Counted from the stretch's first letter, positions 8,351-19,609 are shown. The stretch is DNA of 55,908 bases from an uncultured Bacteroidia bacterium (GCA_902784965.1 CACZWU010000019.1:1-55908); one strand, 5' to 3'. The notes: generated by a model not told the origin, from the sequence alone. Made by a program: numbers and translations.

Positions 8351-10564
8351 TTAGTTCCCGACTTCTGACAGGAATTTGATGCGCACCAGGCGGACTTCCT
8401 CTTCGGTGTAGTCACCGCCGAGTTCCTTGAGGGCGTCGGTCACCGAGTCGGTGGCCGCCTCTTCGCGGAAGTAGTCGTAGATGTCGTTCGCCTTGTCTTC
8501 GTCGATGGTCTGGCGGATGTAGTAGTCGATGTTGAGGCGGGTGCCGGAGGCTACGATCGATTCGATCTCCGTGAGCAGTTCCTCGAAGTCCATATCCTTC
8601 GTGCGCGCGATATCTTCGAAGGGAAGCCGACGGTCGATGCTCTGGATGATATAGACCTTGTTGGCCGAACGGTTGACCACCGATTTGACCACGAAATCGT
8701 CGGGACGGATAATGTCGTTTTCTTCCACGTATTTGGCAATCAGCTCGATGACGGGCTTGCCGAATTTGCGTGCCTTGCCCTCGCCCACACCCTGGCAGGC
8801 CTTGAGTTCATCGAGTGTCACCGGATACTGGATAGACATGTCCTCTAGGCTCGGGTCGGTAAAGATGACCCAGGCCGGGAGGTTCATCTTGCGGGAGAGG
8901 TCTTTCCGTACGTCCTTGAGCATGGCCAGCAGCGTCTGGTCGCCGCCACCGCCCGCGTTCTGGCTGTGCTTGCCGGCGCCGATCACGGGCTCGTCGTCAT
9001 CGTCGTCCTCGCCCTCCACGAATTCACGGTCTTCGGTAAGCAGCAGTTCCGTGGGATGCTCGTAGAACGCCTTGCCGGCCGGCGTGACGAGGATCAGGCC
9101 GTAGCGCTCGATATCCTTGTCAAGCAGATGCAGGATCAGGCCCTGGCGGATGACCGCGCTCCAGAAGCGCACGCCCTTGTCGCGGCCGAAACCGAAGAGT
9201 TCGTGGTGATGATGGTTGTACGACTTGATGATCGAGTTGTTCACGCCCGCCAGGATGTTGGCCAGATGGTCGGCCTTGAACGCTTCCGGGAGCGAGAGGA
9301 TGAGCTCGATGACGGTACACATCTCTTCCTGTCCATCGAACTGCTTCTTGGGATAGAGGCAGTTGTCGCACATGCCGCAGTTCGCCTCGGGATAATCCTC
9401 ACCGAAATAGTTCAGCAGGATCTTGCGGCGGCACTGGTTCGACTCGGCATAGGAGACGGTCTCCATAAGCAGCTGCTTGCCGATCTCCTGCTCGGAAATG
9501 GGCTTGCCCTGCATGAATTTCTCCAGCCGGAGAATATCCTTGTAACTGTAGAATGCGATGCACTGGCCTTCCTGCCCGTCGCGGCCTGCGCGGCCCGTCT
9601 CCTGATAATAGCCCTCCAGGCTCTTGGGGATGTCGTAGTGGATGACGAAGCGTACGTCGGGCTTGTCGATACCCATGCCGAAGGCGATGGTGGCCACGAT
9701 CACGTCGACTTCCTCCATCAGGAAGGCATCCTGGTTGTGGGCACGGGTGGCGGCGTCCATGCCGGCGTGGTACGGCAGTGCCTTGATGCCGTTGACGGTC
9801 AGCAGCTGCGCGATCTCCTCCACTTTCTTGCGGCTCAGGCAGTAGATGATGCCGCTCTTGCCGGGATTGTCCTTGATGAACTTGATGATCTCACGCTTGG
9901 GATTCGACTTGTCGCGGATCTCGTAGTAGAGGTTCTCCCGGTTGAACGACGACTTGAACACCTTGGCATCGAGCATGCCGAGGTTCTTCTGGATATCCGA
10001 CTGCACCTTGGGCGTGGCCGTGGCCGTGAGCGCGATGATGGGCGCCCGGCTGATCTGGCCGATGATCTCGCGGATGCGGCGGTATTCCGGGCGGAAGTCA
10101 TGGCCCCATTCGGAGATACAGTGCGCCTCGTCGATGGCGTAGAAAGAAATCTTCAGCTGTTTGAGGAGCTGGATGTTCTCTTCCTTGGTCAGCGACTCCG
10201 GCGCGACGTAGAGCAGTTTGGTGACACCCGAGAGGAGGTCGGCCTTGACTTCGGCGATCTGCGACTTGTTGAGCGAGGAATTCAGGAAATGGGCGATGCC
10301 TTCCTTGTTCTGGATGAAACCGCGGATGGCGTCGACCTGGTTTTTCATCAGGGCGATCAGGGGGGAGATGACGATGGCCGTGCCGGGGAGGCAGAGGGCG
10401 GGCAGCTGATAGCAGAGCGACTTGCCGCCGCCCGTAGGCATCAGCACGAAGGCGTCGCCGCCTCCGATCAGGTGCTTGATGATGTCTTCCTGGTTGCCTT
10501 TGAAGGCGTCCCATCCGAAAAATTCCTTAAGCTTGTCGTGCAGATCTTGCGAAGTAACGTTCAT
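8351..10564 (-). CDS. recQ: ATP-dependent DNA helicase RecQ
   Basis: The 737-residue protein has all RecQ landmarks. The helicase motif I is MPTGGGKSLCYQLPA (P-loop at 45-49), motif II IDEAHCISEWGHDFRPEY, and motif VI QETGRAGRDGQ. A zinc site uses CRRKILLNYFGE and CGMCDNC. RQC winged-helix and HRDC domains follow (VTLDELKACQGVGEGKARKFG) and a helical C-terminal extension of about 110 residues, likely the HTH found in Bacteroidota RecQ. It unwinds DNA in recombination and fork repair. An acidic linker (EGEDDDDDEP) separates RQC and HRDC. It stands alone, divergent from the FKBP gene. Confidence 0.97.
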   Translation of the reverse strand: MNVTSQDLHDKLKEFFGWDAFKGNQEDIIKHLIGGGDAFVLMPTGGGKSLCYQLPALCLPGTAIVISPLIALMKNQVDAIRGFIQNKEGIAHFLNSSLNKSQIAEVKADLLSGVTKLLYVAPESLTKEENIQLLKQLKISFYAIDEAHCISEWGHDFRPEYRRIREIIGQISRAPIIALTATATPKVQSDIQKNLGMLDAKVFKSSFNRENLYYEIRDKSNPKREIIKFIKDNPGKSGIIYCLSRKKVEEIAQLLTVNGIKALPYHAGMDAATRAHNQDAFLMEEVDVIVATIAFGMGIDKPDVRFVIHYDIPKSLEGYYQETGRAGRDGQEGQCIAFYSYKDILRLEKFMQGKPISEQEIGKQLLMETVSYAESNQCRRKILLNYFGEDYPEANCGMCDNCLYPKKQFDGQEEMCTVIELILSLPEAFKADHLANILAGVNNSIIKSYNHHHHELFGFGRDKGVRFWSAVIRQGLILHLLDKDIERYGLILVTPAGKAFYEHPTELLLTEDREFVEGEDDDDDEPVIGAGKHSQNAGGGGDQTLLAMLKDVRKDLSRKMNLPAWVIFTDPSLEDMSIQYPVTLDELKACQGVGEGKARKFGKPVIELIAKYVEENDIIRPDDFVVKSVVNRSANKVYIIQSIDRRLPFEDIARTKDMDFEELLTEIESIVASGTRLNIDYYIRQTIDEDKANDIYDYFREEAATDSVTDALKELGGDYTEEEVRLVRIKFLSEVGN

Positions 10565-10628
10565 ACCACTAAATTACGAAAAAATTTCAGATATCCCATA
10601 GTTTCTGAAAAAAATTTCGAACTTTTGC

Positions 10629-10636
10629 TATCTTTG
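10629..10636 (+). promoter_or_regulatory. Predicted -7 box of the FKBP gene promoter
   Basis: TATCTTTG is an exact TAnnTTTG match 37 bp before the start at 10674, in an AT-rich gap between divergent recQ and this gene. Confidence 0.6.
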
Positions 10637-10673
10637 CGGCTCCAAAAGGGATACGTTTAACAATCAATCACAT

Positions 10674-11396
10674 ATGAAAAAGATCTTTTCCGTCGCAGTC
10701 ATCTGCGCTTTCGCCGCCCTGATGCTTGCATCATGCGACAAGAAAACGGCCGAGGGCTCCCAGCCCGCCGGCATCTCCAAGTCGGACATCGACTCCGTGA
10801 GCTACATGATCGGTTATTCCACCGGTATGCAGATCGTCCAGAGCAACTTCGGTCCGCTGAGCACCAACGCCATCATCAAAGGCATCATCGACGCCAACAA
10901 GGGTGTCGAGGTTGACTATACCACCTTCCAGAACGTGGTGAACGGTTTCATGGAGAAACGCATGGAAGCCGTCGCAACCGAGAATGCTGCCAAGAGCGAA
11001 AAGATGCTGTCCGCCAATGCCAAGAAGAGTGGCGTGATCACCACCGAATCGGGCCTGCAGTACCAGATTGTCCGCGAAGGCGCCGGTGTGAAACCGGGCG
11101 AACGCGACACGGTCGAAGTCAATTACGAGGGCAAGAACCTCGCCGGCAAGGTGTTCGACTCCTCCTACGAGCGCGGTGCCACGGCCAAATTCCCGCTCAA
11201 CGGCGTGATCAAAGGCTGGACCGAAGGCCTGCAGTATGTGGGTGAAGGCGGTGAGATCATGCTTTGGATCCCTGCCGACCTGGCCTATGGCGACCGCAAC
11301 GTCGGTTCCGACATCGGCCCGAACGAGGCCCTCACCTTCAAGGTGGAGCTCATCTCGGTCAGACCCTACGTGGAGCAGCCTGAAACCGAAGAGTAA
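10674..11396 (+). CDS. FKBP-type peptidyl-prolyl isomerase lipoprotein
   Basis: The 240-residue product has a lipoprotein signal (FAALMLASC, cysteine near residue 21). A helical dimerisation part as in FkpA/Mip follows (about 35-115: DSVSYMIGYSTGMQIV). The FKBP domain spans about 125-230: ESGLQYQIVREGAGVKPGE, then VEVNYEGKNLAGKVFDSS, then GWTEGLQYVGEGGEIMLWIP, then LAYGD. It should catalyse proline isomerisation of envelope proteins while anchored to a membrane. A strong stem-loop terminator ends it at 11417-11447. Confidence 0.94.
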   Translation: MKKIFSVAVICAFAALMLASCDKKTAEGSQPAGISKSDIDSVSYMIGYSTGMQIVQSNFGPLSTNAIIKGIIDANKGVEVDYTTFQNVVNGFMEKRMEAVATENAAKSEKMLSANAKKSGVITTESGLQYQIVREGAGVKPGERDTVEVNYEGKNLAGKVFDSSYERGATAKFPLNGVIKGWTEGLQYVGEGGEIMLWIPADLAYGDRNVGSDIGPNEALTFKVELISVRPYVEQPETEE

Positions 11397-11416
11397 TCAG
11401 GATCAAAATGACAAAC

Positions 11417-11447
11417 CGGGGAGCAGAATCAGCGATTCTGCTCCCCG
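11417..11447. terminator. Bidirectional stem-loop terminator between FKBP gene and glnA
   Basis: A perfect 14-bp stem (11417-11430 with 11434-11447) closes a three-base loop, agc. It sits between two converging genes, 20 bp after the FKBP stop and 5 bp after the glnA stop. The T-runs are weak on both sides. Confidence 0.7.
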
Positions 11448-11452
11448 ATCGT

Positions 11453-12955
11453 TTATCCGCAGTAATAGAACTTCCGGACCATCTCAGCCATCTTCTTGGG
11501 ATCGTTGGTGGCTTCGTGGCGGATGTGCTGGTCTTTGAAGGTCTTGAGCTTGGCAATGGTGCCGTCGATGAGGCTGGGGGAGAAGATGCCGTCTTTCTCA
11601 TAGAGGGCACGGTTCTTCTCGAGGCAGAGGGCCGACTCGTGGCAGGAGGCGGGGAGCTGCTCCAGCGAACGGAGGAGCGCCTCGTTCTTCTTGTCGTGGA
11701 TGTTCACGTCGACATAGGTCTTTTCGGCGACTTCCAGGGCGTCGGGCATCTCGAAGCCCGTGCGGGCCGCCGTCACCAGGCCGGCGAGCATGTCGTAGAT
11801 GTCGGCACTGCCGTCGCCGGAACGCATCTCCACGGTCTGCTTGTCGGGAACGACGAAATCTTTCGGATCCTCCAGCGGATTGGCGAGGGCGCACATGCTG
11901 TGGCCGACACTCCAGCCCAGCGGCACGCGCACGAGCACCGAACGGTTGCGGTCGCCCCAGCAGACGCTGGTTGGAGCTTCCTGATGCGGCACCAGCCGGA
12001 AATAGGAGGTCGGGTTGGTGTTGCCGAAGGCGGTCAGCGACGAAGCGAACTTCATGTAGCCCGCGATGGCACGGCGGGCATCGTCGGAGAGCGAACCGTC
12101 CTTGATCATCACCGAACGGTCGCCCTTCATCATCCGGGTGTGGAAATGCAGGCCGCTGCCGGCCTTGCCCGTGGTGATCTTCGGGGCAAAAGTGATGTCG
12201 AGGCCGTATTCATAGGCCAGGGCCCGCAGGATCCATTTGGCCATCAGCAGCTGGTCGGCCGCCGATTCCACGGGATTGACCAGGAACTCGATCTCGTTCT
12301 GCTCGTAGATCTTCCCGTCGAGGGTGAAGTTGCCCACCTCGCAGTGGCCGTACTTGATCTGTCCGCCCACTTCGGCGATGCAGCGGATGGCGTCGGCACG
12401 GAACGCCTCGAACTTGGCAAACGGCGTGGATTCGTGGTAACCGTGCTGGTCTTCGGCCGGGAAGCGGTCGTCATCGTCGGCAACGATGTAGAACTCCAGC
12501 TCGCCCATGGCTTCGAAACGATAGCCAGTGCGCTCCTGGAAGGCCTTGTGGGCCTTGCGGAGCGTGAACTCAGGCGCACTCTCGAGCGGAAGGCCGTCCT
12601 TGGTGAAATAGCTGCAGAGGAAGCCCACGGTAGGAATCTCCTGGAAGGGATCGACATAGGCGGTGCTGAAACGCGGAATCACATAGAGGTCGCTGCTGTC
12701 GGCGGCGATGTAGGGGAAGAGGCTGGAGCCGTCGACCCGCTCGCCGTAGGAAAGGATGGTGTCGAGGTACTGCCGGTTGGTGACCGGGAAGTTGAGGGTC
12801 TTCAGGCGCCCGTCGGCCGCCACATAGCGGAAGTTGACGATGCGGACCTCGTGACGGACGATGTAGTCTTCGAGGTCTTTCTTGGTGAAGTCCTTCGGTT
12901 CCTTTCCGATGGCCTGGACCAGTGGATTGATGTTATATTCGCAGAATTGGCTCAT
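11453..12955 (-). CDS. glnA: Glutamine synthetase, type I-like
   Basis: From the ATG at 12955 the product is 500 residues and begins MSQFCEYNINPLV. Catalytic-fold motifs are present: GELEFYIVADDD (first metal glutamate), HCEVGNFTLDGK, GSGLHFHTRMM (ATP-site histidine), and LVRVPLGW with VEMRSGDGSADIY near the C-terminus. It condenses glutamate and ammonia with ATP. A longer frame reaches 13033 but passes over the minus-strand TATCTTTG box at 12985-12992, so 12955 is the supported start. The usual adenylylation loop is not clearly recognisable. It is divergent from the ABC exporter gene. Confidence 0.93.
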   Translation of the reverse strand: MSQFCEYNINPLVQAIGKEPKDFTKKDLEDYIVRHEVRIVNFRYVAADGRLKTLNFPVTNRQYLDTILSYGERVDGSSLFPYIAADSSDLYVIPRFSTAYVDPFQEIPTVGFLCSYFTKDGLPLESAPEFTLRKAHKAFQERTGYRFEAMGELEFYIVADDDDRFPAEDQHGYHESTPFAKFEAFRADAIRCIAEVGGQIKYGHCEVGNFTLDGKIYEQNEIEFLVNPVESAADQLLMAKWILRALAYEYGLDITFAPKITTGKAGSGLHFHTRMMKGDRSVMIKDGSLSDDARRAIAGYMKFASSLTAFGNTNPTSYFRLVPHQEAPTSVCWGDRNRSVLVRVPLGWSVGHSMCALANPLEDPKDFVVPDKQTVEMRSGDGSADIYDMLAGLVTAARTGFEMPDALEVAEKTYVDVNIHDKKNEALLRSLEQLPASCHESALCLEKNRALYEKDGIFSPSLIDGTIAKLKTFKDQHIRHEATNDPKKMAEMVRKFYYCG

Positions 12956-12984
12956 AATTGCTAATAATTTGTTACATATTCTTA

Positions 12985-12992
12985 CAAAGATA
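12985..12992 (-). promoter_or_regulatory. Predicted -7 box of the glnA promoter
   Basis: Minus-strand TATCTTTG, 29 bp before the glnA start. Its -33 region would fall on the opposite promoter's -7 box at 13014-13021. Confidence 0.6.
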
Positions 12993-13013
12993 AGTGAAAA
13001 ATTCGAAAATTCG

Positions 13014-13021
13014 TATCTTTG
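13014..13021 (+). promoter_or_regulatory. Predicted -7 box of the ABC exporter promoter
   Basis: TATCTTTG, 17 bp before the ATG at 13039. It lies back-to-back with the glnA box, 21 bp apart, so the two promoters overlap. Confidence 0.6.
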
Positions 13022-13038
13022 CGGCACAAGCAAGCGCC

Positions 13039-14859
<1,821 letters not shown>

Positions 14860-14868
14860 CATACGCTT

Positions 14869-16489
14869 ATGGCAAAGAAACCCTCCAGGAAACGCTCCCT
14901 CAACGTCCTCCTTGAAGAATCGTTCAAGAAGAACTGGGACCGTCCCGCCCTTTCGAACTATAACCAGATAACCTTATATTATAAAGATGTAGCCCGCAAG
15001 ATTGCCGAGCTGCATCTCTTTTTCGAAGCCTGCGGCCTCAAGCCGGGTGACCGGGTGGCCGTCTGCTCGAAGAACCAGGCCAACTGGGGCGTGGCCTACC
15101 TGGCCGCGATGACCTACGGGGCCGTGGTGGTGCCCATCCTCCATGAATTCCAGCCCGCCAACCTGCGGCATCTGGTGTCCCACTCCGAGTCGCGCATCTT
15201 CTTCGTGGGCGACACCATCTGGAACGGTCTTTCCGAGTTGGACCTCCCCGGCGTGGAAGTGGTGATCAACCTCAACGACTTCCAGGTGGTCCGCTCCCTC
15301 AATCCCGTGGCATCCGCGGCGATGGAGGGGATGGAAGCCCGGATGAAGGAACGCTATCCGAATGGATTCTCCGCTGCCGACATCCACTATTTCGTGGATT
15401 CGCCCAACGAACTGGCGCTCATCAGCTACACCTCCGGTACCTCCGGCTTCTCGAAGGGCGTGATGATTCCCTACGGGGCTCTGGTGTCGAACATCCAGTT
15501 CGCCCATGAGGCCGAGCCGCAGATGGACTGCAATTCCCGGATGGTGTCGATGCTGCCGACGGCACATATGTACGGCATGATCTTCGAGTTTCTCTTCGAA
15601 ATGACCCTCGGCGCCCACGTGTTCTTCCTGACGCGCCTCCCCAGCCCGAAAGTGATCCTGGAAGCGATGGCATCGGTCAAGCCCGATACCATCATCGCCG
15701 TGCCGATGATCATCGAAAAGATTTACAAGAGCATGCTGCTGCCCTTCATTAGCAAGAAACGCATTAAGCTGATGCTCAATATGCCGGTTCTCGACAAGAT
15801 GGTCAAGAACAAGATCCGAGATAACCTGATACAGGCCTTCGGCGGCAAGTTCGGCGAGGTCATCATCGGCGGCGCTCCGTTCAACCGGGAGGCGGAAGCT
15901 TTCTTCAAGCGTATCAACTTCCCCTTCACCATTGGCTACGGCATGACCGAATGCGCCCCCATCATCACCTATGTTCACTGGGACAAGACCAAGCTCTATT
16001 CCTGCGGCAAGGCGGCGCCCCGGATGCGCATCAAGATCGATTCCGAAGATCCCAAGAAGATTCCCGGAGAAGTGCTGGTCAAGGGAGACAACGTATTCTT
16101 GGGCTACTACAAGCGTGGTCGACGGAGACGGCTACCTTTATCTGCGCGGCCGCTGCAAGAGCATGATTCTGGGCCCTTCCGGACAGAACATCTACCCCGA
16201 GGAGATCGAGAGCATCCTCAACAACATGCCCTATGTGGTGGAATCGCTGGTCATCGAAGACGATTTCAAGCTGGTGGCCCTGATTTACCCCGATTTTGAA
16301 CAGGCGGAAGAAGACGGCCTGGACCGCGAGCAGCTGCAGGAGAAGCTCTGTGAGGACATGGCGCTGGCCAACCTGGAGCTCGACCAGTATTGCAAGCTGA
16401 GCCGGGTGGAGATCGTGGACCAGGAGTTCGAGAAGACCCCCAAGCGCAGCATCAAGCGCTATCTGTATCAACGAGGAGTAAACGCATAA
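14869..16489 (+). pseudogene. Long-chain acyl-CoA synthetase-like AMP ligase, broken by an internal deletion
   Basis: The first frame (from MAKKPSRKRS) carries the AMP-binding fold: ISYTSGTSGFSKG near residue 185, then GYGMTECAPI, up to VFLGYYK at 16113. Immediately after, homology resumes one frame over with VVDGDGYLYLRGRCKSMIL, then GQNIYPEEIE, to the end at 16489. In relatives about 20 residues with the TGD motif, whose aspartate binds the ribose of ATP, lie between these points. They are missing, so neither frameshifting nor restart would rebuild an active enzyme. The intact gene would activate fatty acids with ATP and CoA. It sits between the exporter and dCMP deaminase in one operon. 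A sequencing or assembly error remains possible. Confidence 0.82.
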
Positions 16490-16493
16490 CGGA

Positions 16494-16913
16494 ATGGAAG
16501 ACAAAGACAGGAAATTCGACAGGCGTTACCTGGAGATGGCAGAAGTGTGGGCGAAGAATTCGTACTGCACGCGCCGGCAGGTGGGCGCTCTCCTGGTCAA
16601 GGACCGGATGATCATATCGGACGGATACAATGGCACGCCCGCGGGCTTCGAGAATGTGTGCGAAGACGAAAACGGGGTGACCAAGCCCTATGTGCTGCAC
16701 GCTGAGGCCAACGCCATCACGAAGGTGGCCAAGAGCCACAACAGCAGCGAGGGTGCGACCCTTTATATTACCGACTCTCCCTGCATGGAGTGCGCCAAGC
16801 TGATTATCCAGGCTGGCATCAAAAGGGTGGTCTACGCCCGGGAATACCGGATCATCGATGGCGTGGACCTGTTGCGCAGGGTAGGCATCGAGGTTGAAAA
16901 AATAGAACCGTAA
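16494..16913 (+). CDS. Deoxycytidylate (dCMP) deaminase family protein
   Basis: The 139-residue zinc enzyme shows the cytidine/dCMP deaminase motifs: HAEANAITK (zinc histidine and catalytic glutamate, near residue 70) and SPCMECAKLI (two zinc cysteines, near 100). NGTPAGFENVC is typical of dCMP deaminases, also called ComEB family. It should deaminate dCMP to dUMP for thymidylate synthesis in the cytoplasm. It begins 4 bp after the broken ligase and its stop overlaps the next start (TAATG), so it is translated together with the protease gene. Confidence 0.93.
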   Translation: MEDKDRKFDRRYLEMAEVWAKNSYCTRRQVGALLVKDRMIISDGYNGTPAGFENVCEDENGVTKPYVLHAEANAITKVAKSHNSSEGATLYITDSPCMECAKLIIQAGIKRVVYAREYRIIDGVDLLRRVGIEVEKIEP

Positions 16914-18499
16914 TGGAAGAAAAGACGAAGAAGACCCTGACCACCATCGGATGGTGGGTGGTCCTGGTATTGCTTGTAGTGCTGATCGTCCGGCTCTGGA
17001 CCGGCGGCCGCAAGAATGAGGTAAGGATTCCGGAAGGCGACTGGGCCAAGCTGATGCTGGTGCTCGAGACCGTGAACCGCGATTATGTCGATCCCATCGA
17101 CCAGAAATCGGTGACCGAGGAAATCCTGCCCGGTATCATGGCGCAGCTCGACCCGCATTCGGTGTATCTGCCGCCCATGGAGCTGCAGGAGGCGGAAGAA
17201 GACCTCCAGGGAGGTTTCGACGGCATCGGCATCCAGTTTTCCGTGCCCAACGACACCGCCGTGGTGTCGCACGTGATCGTGGGCGGTCCTTCCGAGAAGG
17301 CCGGCCTGCTCTCGGGCGACCGCATCATCCAGGTTGACGACAAGGTAATTGCTGGTACGCACACTCCCCAGGATTCGATGGTGCGGCTGATGAAGGGGAA
17401 GCGCGGCACGAAGGTGGACATCCACGTGCAGCGTGAAGGCGTGGCCGATCCCATCGTCTTCACCATTACACGCGGGACCATCCCCGTCAACAGCGTGGAC
17501 GTGGCCTTTATGCTCGACGATACCACCGGTTTCATCAAGCTTTCGAAATTCTCCCGCACCACCTATCTGGAGTTCCTCAAGGCAGCGCTGGCCCTCCGGG
17601 AGCAGGGGATGCGGCGGCTGGTCTTCGACCTGCGCGACAACACGGGCGGTTATCTCGACCAGGCGCTGATGCTCTCCAATGAATTCCTCGAGAAGGGCGA
17701 CCTGATCGTCTATATGGAAGGCCGCAACCGGCCCCGCAACGACGTCTATGCTGACGGCCGGGGCAGTTGCCGCGACATTGCACTGGCCGTGCTGATCAAC
17801 GAAGGCTCGGCTTCTTCCAGCGAGATTTTCGCCGGTGCCATGCAGGACAACGACCGGGCCACGCTCTACGGCCTGCGTTCCTTCGGCAAGGGTCTGGTGC
17901 AGGAACCGCTCTTCTTCAACGACGGGTCGGGTATCCGGCTCACGGTGGCGCGCTACCACACGCCGTCGGGCCGCTGTATCCAGAAGCCTTATAGTGACGA
18001 TTATGGCTATGACATCTACGAGCGCTATCTCCATGGCGAGATGACGAGCGTCGACAGCATCAAGGTCAACGACTCGCTGAAGTTCGAGACCCGGGGCGGA
18101 CGCACCGTTTACGGCGGGGGCGGCATCATCCCCGACGTGTTCGTGCCCCTCGACACCACGCGCTACACCGAGTATCTGGGCCAGTGCAACCGGCAGAGCC
18201 TCCAGGCCAAGTTTGCCAACCAGGTAGCCGACCGCAACCGGGCCCGCCTGCGCGAGATCCACGACCTGCCCACGCTCAACCGTTTCCTCGACGGGCTGAA
18301 CCTCAAGCGGGATTTCATCGCCTTCACGACGGCAGCCGGCGTGGTGCCCACCGATGAGGAGTGGGCCATTTCGGGCGACCTGATCCTGGTCCAGCTGCGG
18401 GCGCTCATCGGTCGTAACACGCCGATGAATGACGAGGCGTTCTACCCGATCTACCTGACGACCGACAACGTGGTTGCGGCCGCCATGAACAACGGATAA
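16913..18499 (+). CDS. S41 family C-terminal processing peptidase
   Basis: The 528-residue protein has one N-terminal membrane helix (about 13-31) and then a periplasmic body. The PDZ domain lies at about 90-175 (GFDGIGIQFSVPND, then GGPSEKAGLLSGDRIIQVDD). The catalytic serine is in NEGSASSSEIFAGAMQDN near residue 305, and the catalytic lysine in LRSFGKGLVQEP. Like other CtpA/Prc proteins it cleaves proteins from their C-terminus. A 120-residue C-terminal extension after the core is common in Bacteroidota. It overlaps the deaminase gene by one base. Confidence 0.95.
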   Translation: MEEKTKKTLTTIGWWVVLVLLVVLIVRLWTGGRKNEVRIPEGDWAKLMLVLETVNRDYVDPIDQKSVTEEILPGIMAQLDPHSVYLPPMELQEAEEDLQGGFDGIGIQFSVPNDTAVVSHVIVGGPSEKAGLLSGDRIIQVDDKVIAGTHTPQDSMVRLMKGKRGTKVDIHVQREGVADPIVFTITRGTIPVNSVDVAFMLDDTTGFIKLSKFSRTTYLEFLKAALALREQGMRRLVFDLRDNTGGYLDQALMLSNEFLEKGDLIVYMEGRNRPRNDVYADGRGSCRDIALAVLINEGSASSSEIFAGAMQDNDRATLYGLRSFGKGLVQEPLFFNDGSGIRLTVARYHTPSGRCIQKPYSDDYGYDIYERYLHGEMTSVDSIKVNDSLKFETRGGRTVYGGGGIIPDVFVPLDTTRYTEYLGQCNRQSLQAKFANQVADRNRARLREIHDLPTLNRFLDGLNLKRDFIAFTTAAGVVPTDEEWAISGDLILVQLRALIGRNTPMNDEAFYPIYLTTDNVVAAAMNNG

Positions 18500-18559
18500 G
18501 ATGAAACTTTTTTGGATTTTGTCCGTATAATTATTGTTTTCTCGCATAAAATCTAAAAA

Positions 18560-19609
18560 ATGAAACTTTCTCAATTCGGTTTTGAACTTCCGCAGGATCT
18601 GATAGCCAAATATCCTTCCCCGGAACGGGATGAATGCCGCCTGATGGTGGTCCACAAGGATACGGGTGAGATCGAACACCGGATTTTCAAGGATATCATC
18701 GAATATGCGGCGCCGCATGACCTCTTCGTCTTCAACGATGCGAAGGTGTTTCCGGCGCGGATGAGCGGAAACAAGGAGAAGACGGGCGCTGAGATCGACG
18801 TCTTCCTGCTCCGCGAGCTCAACCGTGAGCAGCGGCTCTGGGACGTGCTGGTCGACCCCGCCCGCAAGATCCGTATTGGTAACAAGCTCTATTTCGGCGA
18901 GAACGACAGCCTCGTGGCCGAGGTCATCGACAATACCACTTCGCGGGGGCGCACGCTGCGCTTCCTCTTCGACGGCACCTACGACGAGTTCCGCCAGACC
19001 CTCTACCAGATGGGCTCTCTGCCTGTTCCGAAGTGGATTCGTCCCCACGCGGAAGAGATTGACAAAGAGCGCTTCCAGACCATTTTTGCTACGAAGGAAG
19101 GTGCGGTGGCCTGTCCTGCTGCCGGCTTGCATTTCAGCAAGATCCTCTTCAAGAAAATGGAGATCCATGACATTGAGCGTGCCTTCCTGACCCTGTACAT
19201 GGGCAACGCCCATTTCCACAACGTGGACGTGGAAGATCTGTCGAAGCACAAGATGGATTCGGAGCAGTACTCGATCTCCGAGGAGACGGCTGCGCAGGTC
19301 AATGCAGCCAAAGGCCGTGGCAGCAAGGTGTTTGCGGTGGGCATCACGGTGGTGCGGGCGCTGGAGACCTATGTGACGACCAAGAAGGAGATCCGCGCTT
19401 TCGATGGCTGGACCAACAAGTTCATCTTCCCGCCGTACCAGTTCTCGATTCCCGACGCGATGGTCACCAACTTCCACCTGCCCTACAGCACGATGCTGAT
19501 GAACGCCGCTGCCTTCGGCGGCTACGACCACGTGATGAACGCCTACAAAGTCGCCATCGACGAAAAATATCAGTTCGGCACCTATGGCGATGCCATGTTA
19601 ATTATTTGA
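18560..19609 (+). CDS. queA: S-adenosylmethionine:tRNA ribosyltransferase-isomerase
   Basis: The 349-residue enzyme begins MKLSQFGFELPQDLIAKYPS and has the QueA landmarks HDLFVFNDAKVFPAR, ACPAAGLHFSK-like (VACPAAGLHFSKILF) and TNFHLPYSTMLMNAAAFGG near the C-terminus. It transfers and isomerises the ribosyl group of SAM onto preQ1 in tRNA, giving epoxyqueuosine. The 60-bp upstream gap is AT-rich without a clear TAnnTTTG box; it contains a 9-codon open frame at 18501-18530 that also starts MKL. No other queuosine gene is near. Confidence 0.96.
   Translation: MKLSQFGFELPQDLIAKYPSPERDECRLMVVHKDTGEIEHRIFKDIIEYAAPHDLFVFNDAKVFPARMSGNKEKTGAEIDVFLLRELNREQRLWDVLVDPARKIRIGNKLYFGENDSLVAEVIDNTTSRGRTLRFLFDGTYDEFRQTLYQMGSLPVPKWIRPHAEEIDKERFQTIFATKEGAVACPAAGLHFSKILFKKMEIHDIERAFLTLYMGNAHFHNVDVEDLSKHKMDSEQYSISEETAAQVNAAKGRGSKVFAVGITVVRALETYVTTKKEIRAFDGWTNKFIFPPYQFSIPDAMVTNFHLPYSTMLMNAAAFGGYDHVMNAYKVAIDEKYQFGTYGDAMLII

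Noticed and set aside
12955-13033. Longer glnA start at 13033
   Set aside because: The extension passes through both divergent promoter boxes and has no likeness to glutamine synthetase N-termini.
14869-16489. Programmed frameshift in the acyl-CoA synthetase-like gene
   Set aside because: Even a perfect frameshift would leave out the conserved TGD region, so an active enzyme cannot result; deletion explains the data better.
16832-19531. 899-codon open frame on the minus strand opposite ctpA and queA
   Set aside because: It is antisense to two well-recognised genes, has no domain likeness, and such long shadows are expected in GC-rich DNA. The same applies to the antisense frames at 8966-10660, 12982-14832 and 496-1701.
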